Source: a bacterium HR11
GTDB taxonomy: Bacteria > Acidobacteriota > HRBIN11
Assembly (NCBI GenBank): GCA_002898535.1
Contig: BEHN01000022.1
Coordinates: 1-42,157, forward strand
DNA: 42,157 bases
Reading direction: 5' to 3'
Part shown: in pieces, positions 23,164 through 29,898 of the stretch
Layout of the letters: every line of letters starts with the position of its first letter
Numbering within the stretch: the first letter of the stretch is position 1
Program-made: the position numbers and the translations under genes
The notes under the pieces: generated by a model
What the model saw: only the letters and a program-made list of their open reading frames with translations
Database searches by the model: none
Told to the model about the DNA's origin: nothing

Positions 23164-23921
23164 GTCTGGACCGCTTCGGAAGCCGCATCGGGTGGGTCGT
23201 CTCGGTTTTGCTTCACGCCGCCGTCCTGATGGCCTTTGTCCGGTGGGGCGGCCCGGCGTTCTCGCCGGGGACGGTCGCCCGCCTGGGCGGCGGCGGGGCT
23301 TCGATCCGGGTCGACCTGCTCGAGTCGGTCGGGCCCCCGGCGTCGCCGCCGCCCGTCGTGCCCCGTGTGATCCGGAAGTACGAGGAAACCCCACCGGCCC
23401 CGCCGCCCCGGCCGGACGACATGCCGGAGCTCCCCGAAAAGCCGTCGGCCCGGAAGTCCTCGCCGGAACGTCCGACGGTCGCTCCCAACGTCCGGGCTCG
23501 GAAGACAGACCAACCCGTCCCGCCGCCCGTTCCGTCGCCGACGCCTTCCGGGAGTCCCGGGGGGACGGCCGTCCAGATGGGGATCGGAAGCGGTACCGGG
23601 TCAGGCGGCGAGGAGGGCCTGAGCGGCATCGTCTTCCCGTATCAGGACTACATCCAGGCCGTGAAGTGGCGAATTCGCACCAACTGGCGGCCCCTGGTCC
23701 CGCCCCGGGGCGAGTCGGCCCTCTACCAGGCCCGCGTCTTTTTTACCCTCAACCGGGCCGGTCAGGTCATCGAGTTCAAGGTTTTGGAATCCAGCGGGGA
23801 CCCCCAGTATGATATGTCCATCGAGCGGGCCGTACGTCTGGCGGCACCCTTTCCCGCCCTGCCGCCGGCTTATGCGGGGGAGACCCTCTCCTTTGACATC
23901 GTGTTCCGATATAAGCCGTAA
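23160..23921 (+). CDS. TolA/TonB-like energy-transducing protein
   Basis: A 253-residue protein: one N-terminal membrane helix (WVVSVLLHAAVLMAFV), a Pro-rich periplasmic spacer (residues about 60-130) and a C-terminal TonB-type domain (VKWRIRTNWRPL, ARVFFTLNRAGQVIEFKVLE, YDMSIERAVRLAAPFPALP). By position it is the TolA of this set; by C-terminal sequence it is closer to TonB, as often in non-proteobacterial tol operons. It starts inside the tolR stop. Confidence 0.88.
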   Translation: MSLDRFGSRIGWVVSVLLHAAVLMAFVRWGGPAFSPGTVARLGGGGASIRVDLLESVGPPASPPPVVPRVIRKYEETPPAPPPRPDDMPELPEKPSARKSSPERPTVAPNVRARKTDQPVPPPVPSPTPSGSPGGTAVQMGIGSGTGSGGEEGLSGIVFPYQDYIQAVKWRIRTNWRPLVPPRGESALYQARVFFTLNRAGQVIEFKVLESSGDPQYDMSIERAVRLAAPFPALPPAYAGETLSFDIVFRYKP

Positions 23922-23924
23922 GGG

Positions 23925-23967
23925 ATGCGAGATGAGGGGTTCGGGATGCGGGATATGGGATGAAGGG
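23925..23967 (+). repeat. Short heptad array, GGGATGC type
   Basis: GGGATGCGAGATGAGGGG and GGGATGCGGGATATGGGATG are degenerate 7-bp units between tolA and tolB. No inverted arm is present. Confidence 0.65.
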
Positions 23968-23975
23968 GGTTCGGA

Positions 23976-25322
23976 ATGGGGTCGGTGAAATGGAAGAGGG
24001 GGCGACCCGTCGGGCTTCGGACAGGGCTTCGATTCGTCGCCTGCTGGGGCCTCTTTCTGTTCGGGCTTCGGGCCGCGGCCTGGGGTCAGGCCGTCGTCTC
24101 CGACGTCATCGCCGCCGAGGGCTTCCAGCCCATCCGGGTCGCCGTGCCTCGCGCCTGGACGGCCCAGTCCGATGCCGAGCTCATCGAGTGGGCCGCGACT
24201 CTGCGGAAGACCCTCGTCGATGACCTCACGTTCAGCCGCCTCTTCACGCTCCTGCCGGAGGCCGTTTACGACGGCCTGCCGCCTTATCGGGGCGAGGCTC
24301 CGGACGTCGGGCCCTGGAAGGCTCAGCAGGTCCAGTTCTTGGTCCTCCTGAAGGTCGGTCGGGACCAGCAACAGATATGGGCCGAGGCCCGTCTGTGGGA
24401 CGTGGCGACGAACGAGCTCCGCCTCGGACGCCGGTACACGTGGAATCCCAAACTCGTCCGTCAGATGGCCCATCACTTCGCCGACGAAATCCTGGCCGCC
24501 CTCTTCGGGATCCGGGACCGCATCTTCACCTCCAAGATCGCCTTCTCCTCGACCCGGGACGGCAACCCCGAGATTTACGTGATGGACTACGACGGCGAGA
24601 ATCAGACCCGCATCACCCGCAACGATTACGTGGACCTCTTTCCGGACCTGCGGCCCCGTCACCATCAGCTGGTCTTTACGTCTCTCCGGCAGGGCGTCTC
24701 GGCCCTCGTCCTCTTCGACCTCATCACCGGCCAGCTCCGGACCCTGGTCGACCGGGGCGGCCTGACCTCGACGCCGCAGTGGTCCCCCGACGGCCAACGC
24801 ATCGTCTTCGTCGGCGCCATGGACGGCAACGCCGAGATTTACGTCATCAACGCCGACGGCACGGGCCTCCGGCGGCTGACGTTCTCGAAGGCCATCGAGA
24901 GTTCGCCGACCTGGTCGCCCTCGGGCAACCAGATCGCCTTTACGTCGGACCGGTCGGGGCGTCCGCAGATTTACGTGATGGACGCCGACGGCGGCAACGT
25001 CCGCCAGTTGACCTTCTTCGGGGAATACAACGACCGCCCGGCGTGGTCGCCCGACGGGGCCCGCCTGGCCTTCGTCTCCCGGCAGGGCCTGATCTTCGAC
25101 ATCTATGTCCTGGACCTGACGACCAACGAGGTCATCCGCCTCACGGAAAATCAGGGCAGTAACGAGTCCCCGGCCTGGGGACCCGACGGGATTCACCTCG
25201 TGTTCGCATCGAACCGCACCGGCCGATTCCAGGTCTATACGATGGACCGGTGGGGCCGAGACGTCCGCCAGCTGACCCACGTCGGGGAAAACAAGACGCC
25301 GTCCTGGCGGCCCTTCGAGTAG
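23976..25322 (+). CDS. tolB: Tol-Pal system beta-propeller protein TolB
   Basis: A 448-residue periplasmic protein: basic n-region and hydrophobic signal (FVACWGLFLFGLRAAAWGQA), an N-terminal domain with LRKTLVDDLTFSRLFTLLP, then six beta-propeller blades with repeated SSTRDGNPEIYVMDYDG, SPDGQRIVFVGAMDGNAEIY and TSDRSGRPQIYVMDADG. TolB binds Pal and TolA. It is slightly longer than usual at the N-terminus; a downstream start is possible. Confidence 0.95.
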   Translation: MGSVKWKRGRPVGLRTGLRFVACWGLFLFGLRAAAWGQAVVSDVIAAEGFQPIRVAVPRAWTAQSDAELIEWAATLRKTLVDDLTFSRLFTLLPEAVYDGLPPYRGEAPDVGPWKAQQVQFLVLLKVGRDQQQIWAEARLWDVATNELRLGRRYTWNPKLVRQMAHHFADEILAALFGIRDRIFTSKIAFSSTRDGNPEIYVMDYDGENQTRITRNDYVDLFPDLRPRHHQLVFTSLRQGVSALVLFDLITGQLRTLVDRGGLTSTPQWSPDGQRIVFVGAMDGNAEIYVINADGTGLRRLTFSKAIESSPTWSPSGNQIAFTSDRSGRPQIYVMDADGGNVRQLTFFGEYNDRPAWSPDGARLAFVSRQGLIFDIYVLDLTTNEVIRLTENQGSNESPAWGPDGIHLVFASNRTGRFQVYTMDRWGRDVRQLTHVGENKTPSWRPFE

Positions 25323-25328
25323 TGAGGC

Positions 25329-25405
25329 CGGGTGTTCGGTCTTGGGTATTGGGCGTTTGGTCAGACTCGGGACGCAACACCCAAGACCCAACACCGGATA
25401 TCCAA
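25329..25405. repeat. Heptad hairpin, GGTATTGGG type, between tolB and pal
   Basis: The left arm GGTGTTCGGTCTTGGGTATT pairs with CAACACCCAAGACCCAACAC on the right. Same unit type as 19921 and 29786. Confidence 0.82.
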
Positions 25406-25425
25406 GACTGCCTGGGAGGTGGACG

Positions 25426-25989
25426 ATGACGACCCGGAACGCATGGATTGGCCCGTGGATCTTGGTCGTGGCCGTGCTGGCCGTGGGGTGTCCCAAGAAG
25501 GCGAAGGTACCGCCGCCGGCGCCGGCGGCGCCGCCCCCGGCGCCCCTGAAGGAGGAGCGGCCGCCTCAGCCGCCGACGACCCTGGAGGAGGCCGGCCGGG
25601 TCGAGGACATCACGGAGATCAGCCGCCAGCTCCAGCTTTATGATATATTCTTTGATTTTGATAAGTACGACATCCGGCCCGACCAGCTTCCGCGGGCCGA
25701 AAAGCTGGCCGAGCTTTTGAAGCAGAACTCGACGTGGCGCATCCTCATCGAGGGCCACTGCGACGAACGGGGGACCAGCGAGTACAACATGAGCCTGGGC
25801 TGGCGGCGGGCGAATACCCTCCGGGACTTTCTGGTCGGCCGGGGCGTCGAGGCGTCTCGGATTCAAACGATCAGTTACGGCAAGGAGCGCCCCTTTGCCC
25901 TCGGTTGCTCCCAGAAGCCGACCGTCCAGGAGCGGGAGGACTGCTGGCAACAGAACCGCCGGGCCCATCTGGTCGCCGTCGGGAAGTAG
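25426..25989 (+). CDS. pal: Peptidoglycan-associated lipoprotein Pal
   Basis: A 187-residue lipoprotein with lipobox LAVGC (Cys22), a Pro/Ala-rich linker and an OmpA-like peptidoglycan-binding domain from about residue 68 (YDIFFDFDKYDIRPDQ, ILIEGHCDERGTSEYNMSLG, RRAHLVAVG). A CSQKPTVQEREDC segment near the end forms a probable disulphide loop. GGAGGT is 7 nt upstream of the ATG. Last gene of the tol-pal set. Confidence 0.95.
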   Translation: MTTRNAWIGPWILVVAVLAVGCPKKAKVPPPAPAAPPPAPLKEERPPQPPTTLEEAGRVEDITEISRQLQLYDIFFDFDKYDIRPDQLPRAEKLAELLKQNSTWRILIEGHCDERGTSEYNMSLGWRRANTLRDFLVGRGVEASRIQTISYGKERPFALGCSQKPTVQEREDCWQQNRRAHLVAVGK

Positions 25990-26084
25990 GGCGGTAGGGT
26001 CGGTCCGGCTATTGGAAAGTCAGGCCCGGGGCAGGGGCCCCGGGAGGCCGGGGACTTGGGGGTCCTAATTGCCCGGGAAATGAC

Positions 26085-26124
26085 TGGGGTGTCGGGTCCC
26101 AGGTCCCGGGCGTCGGGTGCGGGA
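26085..26124 (+). repeat. Heptad array, GGTCCCG type, single arm
   Basis: About five units (GTGTCGG, GTCCCAG, GTCCCGG, GCGTCGG, GTGCGGG) directly before terC. No inverted arm was found. Confidence 0.65.
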
Positions 26125-26131
26125 AAAGGGG

Positions 26132-27088
26132 ATGCATACGTCGGTCCTCGTCTGGGTGGCCTTTGGCGCCTTCATCCTCCTGATGTTGGCGCTGGACCTG
26201 GGCGTTTTTCATCGGCGGGCCCACGTCGTGGGCTTGCGGGAGGCCCTGGTATGGAGCGCCGTCTGGATCGCCCTGGCCCTGACCTTCAACGTCGGGGTTT
26301 ACGTCTGGCGGGGACCCCAGGCGGCCTTGGAGTTTCTGACGGGCTATCTCATCGAGAAGTCCCTGAGCGTGGACAACATCTTCGTGTTTTTGCTCCTCTT
26401 TCAGTACTTTCAGGTCCCGGCCCAGTACCAGCATCGGGTCCTTTTCTGGGGCATCTTAGGGGCGCTCGTCATGCGGGCCGCCTTCATCCTGGGAGGCATC
26501 GCCCTCATCCACCGTTTTCATTGGGTCGTGTACATATTCGGGGCCGTGCTGATCGTCTCCGGCGTCCGGATGGCGTTTCAGAAGGACAAGGAGGTCCATC
26601 CCGAGCGGAATCCCGTCCTGCGGCTCTTGCGGCGCTTCCTGCCCGTCTCGGCCACATACGTCGAGGGGCGTTTCTTCGTGAAGCAGGCCGGCCGGTGGGT
26701 GGCGACGCCCCTGCTGGTCGTCCTGGTCGTCGTCGAGACGACGGACCTCGTCTTTGCCGTCGATTCGATTCCGGCCATCTTCGCTATCACGCTGGACCCC
26801 TTCATCGTGTACTCGTCCAACGTGTTTGCCATCCTGGGCCTGCGGGCCTTGTACTTTGCCCTGGCGGGGGTCATGCCCTTGTTTCGCTACCTGCACTACG
26901 GTCTTTCGGCCATCCTGGTCTTCGTCGGGGTCAAGATGTTGATATCGAACGTTGTGAAGATTCCCGTGGTCCTTTCCCTGGGCGTCGTAGCGGCCGTCTT
27001 GACGGTGTCGGTCGTCTTTTCGCTCCTCCGACCGGCGCCGGCGGCGGCATCGGCAGACCCGTCGGCCCGACCCGAAGGGGAGGGATAA
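26132..27088 (+). CDS. TerC-family membrane protein
   Basis: A 318-residue protein with about nine helices. It has the TerC signatures LALDLGVFHR, IEKSLSVDNIFVFLL and ETTDLVFAVDSIPAIFAIT with their membrane Asp/Glu residues. TerC/Alx/MeeY proteins are linked to manganese export and to metalation of secreted proteins; older names mention tellurium resistance. ATG 26132 is chosen; a GTG at 26117 is an alternative. The TAA stop is the first three bases of mobile element copy I. Confidence 0.92.
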   Translation: MHTSVLVWVAFGAFILLMLALDLGVFHRRAHVVGLREALVWSAVWIALALTFNVGVYVWRGPQAALEFLTGYLIEKSLSVDNIFVFLLLFQYFQVPAQYQHRVLFWGILGALVMRAAFILGGIALIHRFHWVVYIFGAVLIVSGVRMAFQKDKEVHPERNPVLRLLRRFLPVSATYVEGRFFVKQAGRWVATPLLVVLVVVETTDLVFAVDSIPAIFAITLDPFIVYSSNVFAILGLRALYFALAGVMPLFRYLHYGLSAILVFVGVKMLISNVVKIPVVLSLGVVAAVLTVSVVFSLLRPAPAAASADPSARPEGEG

Positions 27089-27343
27089 CAGGGCCGTTCG
27101 GTTGGTGAGAACCCGCATGGATTCGGCTTTTTCGACCCTTCGGGAAGGACGGTTTTTCAAGCAAAGGGCAGTTCGGCAGATGGGCAGATGGTCCCAAAAG
27201 CCCTGGGGCCGATCCTTGCCCACCCGGCTTCTATCTGCCTATCTGCCGACCTGCCCATCTGCCGGATGCTTGAAAAATCGTGCTTCCCGGGCGTTGGGAA
27301 AGGCCGTCCCGACGCCATTCTCACGAACCGAACGACTCTGCTA
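27086..27343. mobile_element. MITE-like element, copy I (complete, 258 bp)
   Basis: The left end TAACAGGGCCGTTCGGTTGG starts in the terC stop. The right end closes with GAACCGAACGACTCTGCTA. The interior has GGCAGATG and CTGCCCATCTGCC octads that are mutually inverted (27172-27200 and 27229-27268). It lies between convergent genes. Confidence 0.85.
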
Positions 27344-27351
27344 GTCAGCCC

Positions 27352-28839
27352 TTAGGTCCGAGGGGTCGCCTCCTGACGCAGGCCTCGGGGAATGACCAGG
27401 CGGGCCAGGCCCTCAAAGAGTCCCTGCACGGCCAGCGCCAGCAGGGCCGCCGGGACGGCGCCCTGCAGGATGGTCGCGTGGTCGTTCAGGTTCAAGCCGC
27501 TGATGATGGGCTCGCCGAGGCCCCCGGCCCCGATGAGGGCCGCCAGGGTAGCCGTCCCCACGTTGATGACGGCGCTCGTCTGGATGCCGGCCAGGATCGT
27601 CGGGGCGGCCATCGGAAGGAAGACTTTCCGGAGCTGGGCCGCCGGCTCCAGGCCGAGGGCCGCCGCCGCGTCCCGCAACGGCGACGGGATGTTCTGCAGG
27701 CCCGTGGCCGTGTTCCGCACGATCGGCAAGAGGCTGTAGAGGAACAGGGCCACGACGGCCGTCGCCGGTCGAATCCCCAGGAAGGGCACGGGCACCAGCA
27801 AGGCCAGCAGGGCCAGCGATGGGATCGTGTAGATCATGCCCGTGACGCCCAGGATGACCTGGCTGACGATCCCCGGCCGGCTGGCCCAAATCCCCAGGGG
27901 CACGCCGATGCCGACGGCCAGCAAGAGCGACACCCCGACCAGGAGCAGGTGCCGGAGCGTCCAGCGGGCGACCTTCCGGGTAAGGGTCTCGCCCCGGACC
28001 TCGACACCGAAGTAGAGGGCCGCCGCCCGGGTGTAGTCCTTGGTCCGCTCGGCTTCGGCGTTGAGCCGCATCATGCGGGCCTCGTCGAGGGTCCCCTCCA
28101 GACGGCGCAGGGCCGCGAGGGCCCGGGGGTCCAGGTCGAGCCGATAGAGGAACACGGCCCGGTAGGCGGGAAAGAAGTGCCGGTCGTCTTCCAGGACGGC
28201 GAGGTCGTAGGCGGCGATCTTAGCGTCCGTGGAGTAGGCGTCCTTGACGTCGATGGCCCCAGCCTGCAGGGCCACGTAGCCTAAGGTGTGGTCGATGCCC
28301 CGCACGTCCCCGGCCGCAAGTCCGTAAGCCCGCCGCAGGGGCTCCCAGCCGTCCTGCCGGCGGAGGAACTCGTGGGTCAGGCCAAACCGCAGGTCCGGAT
28401 GGCGCCGCAGGTCGCTGATCCGGCGGACGCCCAGCGCCCGGGCCCGGTCCCGCCGCATGACGAGGGCGTAAGTGTTGTTAAAACCCAGGTCGTCGGTCAT
28501 GCCGACGCCGAATCGGGCCAGGGCCGCCCGGAGCTGGGCGAGCGTCGTCGCTGTCGGGACCCGGAGGATCTCCTCCCGAATCGTGCCCGTGTAGTCGGGG
28601 TACACGTCGATGGCCCCGGCCCGCAGGGCCTCCCACAGGATGATCGTGCCCCCCATGCCCGGCCGATGGACGGCCGGCACGCCGGCCCGCTCGAGTTGCA
28701 TGCGGGCGATCTCGCCCAGGACGTAGGACTCGGTGAACTTCTTGGACCCGATGACGACGGGCTTCGGAGACCCGTCTCCCAGGGTCGGCCCGGCCAAAAG
28801 CCCGATGACGACCAGCCCGAGGATTCGGTATCGCTTCAT
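27352..28839 (-). CDS. Osmoprotectant-type ABC transporter: substrate-binding protein fused to permease
   Basis: A 495-residue fusion. Residues 1-20 are a signal peptide; residues about 25-285 are a quaternary-amine binding protein (VVIGSKKFTESYVLGEIA, GGTIILWEALRAGAIDVYPD, YTGTI). Residues about 300-490 are an OpuBB-like permease with five helices and the EAA loop LGLEPAAQLRKVFLPMAAPT. The order binding protein then permease is the reverse of OpuFB/ProWX-type fusions. Five helices with the N-side outside would fit a periplasmic domain in front. ATG 28839 overlaps the ATPase stop and has GGAGGGG upstream. Substrate (glycine betaine, choline or similar) is inferred. Confidence 0.9.
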   Translation of the reverse strand: MKRYRILGLVVIGLLAGPTLGDGSPKPVVIGSKKFTESYVLGEIARMQLERAGVPAVHRPGMGGTIILWEALRAGAIDVYPDYTGTIREEILRVPTATTLAQLRAALARFGVGMTDDLGFNNTYALVMRRDRARALGVRRISDLRRHPDLRFGLTHEFLRRQDGWEPLRRAYGLAAGDVRGIDHTLGYVALQAGAIDVKDAYSTDAKIAAYDLAVLEDDRHFFPAYRAVFLYRLDLDPRALAALRRLEGTLDEARMMRLNAEAERTKDYTRAAALYFGVEVRGETLTRKVARWTLRHLLLVGVSLLLAVGIGVPLGIWASRPGIVSQVILGVTGMIYTIPSLALLALLVPVPFLGIRPATAVVALFLYSLLPIVRNTATGLQNIPSPLRDAAAALGLEPAAQLRKVFLPMAAPTILAGIQTSAVINVGTATLAALIGAGGLGEPIISGLNLNDHATILQGAVPAALLALAVQGLFEGLARLVIPRGLRQEATPRT

Positions 28840-29594
28840 CGTGCATCCCCTCCGCCGACGGGGATAAAGCCCGACCGCCGTTGGGCCGTGATGAATTGGG
28901 TCACGAAGGGCGACGCCGGACGCTCGAGGAGGTCCGCCACCGTCCCCCGTTGGACGACCCGGCCCTCGTTCATGAGGACGATCTCGTCGGCCAGGAACGC
29001 CGCCTCGGCCATGTCGTGGGTCACCAGGACGACGGTCTTTCTCAATCGCGTGAAGATGTCCTTCAGGTCTTCCTGGAGGGAGGACCGCACCATCGGGTCC
29101 AGGGCGCCCAGGGGCTCGTCCAAGAGGAGGACGTCGGGGTCCAGGATGAGCGCCCGCATGAGGGCCACCCGCTGGCGCTGGCCCCCCGAGAGCTCGACCG
29201 GGTATCGCCGCAGGGCGTCCCGGGGAAAACGGGTCAGGTCGCACAGCGCCTCCAGGCGAGGCCGAACCGCCTCGTCGGGCATGCGCAGATGACGGGGCAT
29301 CAGCAGGATATTCTGCTCGGCCGTGAGGTGGGGAAAGAGGCCGCCCTCCTGGATCACGTAGCCCATCCGCCGGCGAAGCTGAAGGACGTTGTCGGGTCCG
29401 AGGCGTCGTCCGTCCAGCTCGACGTAGCCGGTCGTCGGCTCGACCAGGCCGACGATGAGCTTGAGGACCGTGGACTTGCCGCATCCGCTGGGGCCGATGA
29501 GGACCGTCGTTCGAGCCGGCGGGATGTCCAGGGACGTCGGGTGGAGCGCCCAGACGTCCCCGTATCGTTTCGAGACGTTCACGAGGCGAAGCAT
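28836..29594 (-). CDS. Osmoprotectant-type ABC transporter ATPase
   Basis: A 252-residue ATPase with Walker A GPSGCGKST, Q-loop VIQEGGLFPHL, signature LSGGQRQR, Walker B VLLLDEP and H-loop VLVTHD. It matches OpuCA/OpuBA-type subunits but stops after the nucleotide-binding domain, so it lacks the C-terminal CBS pair that senses ionic strength in OpuCA/OpuA. ATG 29594 is preferred (AAAGG 7 nt upstream) over the open frame starting 29693. It forms a two-gene operon with the fused permease. Confidence 0.92.
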   Translation of the reverse strand: MLRLVNVSKRYGDVWALHPTSLDIPPARTTVLIGPSGCGKSTVLKLIVGLVEPTTGYVELDGRRLGPDNVLQLRRRMGYVIQEGGLFPHLTAEQNILLMPRHLRMPDEAVRPRLEALCDLTRFPRDALRRYPVELSGGQRQRVALMRALILDPDVLLLDEPLGALDPMVRSSLQEDLKDIFTRLRKTVVLVTHDMAEAAFLADEIVLMNEGRVVQRGTVADLLERPASPFVTQFITAQRRSGFIPVGGGDAR

Positions 29595-29682
29595 CGTAGC
29601 CTTTCGGGAATCAGTCGGGCGGGTCCGTATCTGCATCGAATATATCGCGGCCGCCCGGTCCATGCATACTCGGCCGGGGCAT

Positions 29683-29705
29683 GACGCCGGCATGACGACC
29701 GGTGG
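29683..29705. repeat. REP-like palindrome
   Basis: ACGCCGGCATGACGACCGGT, with one arm base changed, matches the family at 12858 and 14012. Confidence 0.65.
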
Positions 29706-29730
29706 CGGACCAGAGGGACGCCGCCATTCA

Positions 29731-29760
29731 TTGACGGGTTCGAGGGGCGTGGTCTATAGT
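29731..29760 (+). promoter_or_regulatory. Predicted sigma-70 type promoter of glmS
   Basis: TTGACG (29731-29736), 18-bp spacer, TATAGT (29755-29760). It gives a leader of about 130 nt that contains the hairpin at 29786-29849. Most of the 29595-29898 gap is accounted for by this promoter, the palindrome and the hairpin. Confidence 0.6.
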
Positions 29761-29785
29761 CAAAGGGCTGATCGGCGGGACAAGC

Positions 29786-29849
29786 CTGTATCAGGTCTTG
29801 GGTCCTGAGTCAGTTCATCGGCCCGATACTGAACACCCAATGCCCAAAG
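29786..29849. repeat. Heptad hairpin in the glmS leader
   Basis: The left arm ATCAGGTCTTGGGTCCTGAG and right arm ATACTGAACACCCAATGCCC are imperfectly complementary. No sign of the conserved core of the glmS ribozyme. Confidence 0.65.
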
Positions 29850-29898
29850 TTCAGATTAATAGAACGGTTTACTGATTTTTTAGGGCCGGAGGTCGTCC

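Noticed and set aside
23601-25496. A 631-codon frame antisense to tolB
   Set aside because: High-GC antisense shadow; composition is low complexity (Gly, Arg, Pro, Asp) and tolB on the other strand is certain.
27352-29484. A 710-codon minus-strand frame suggesting a larger fusion
   Set aside because: The part above 28839 is an out-of-frame reading of the ABC ATPase gene; the true start overlaps its stop.
29767-29898. glmS ribozyme in the glmS leader
   Set aside because: The leader holds a heptad hairpin; I see none of the conserved ribozyme core, and the ribozyme is mainly a Gram-positive feature.
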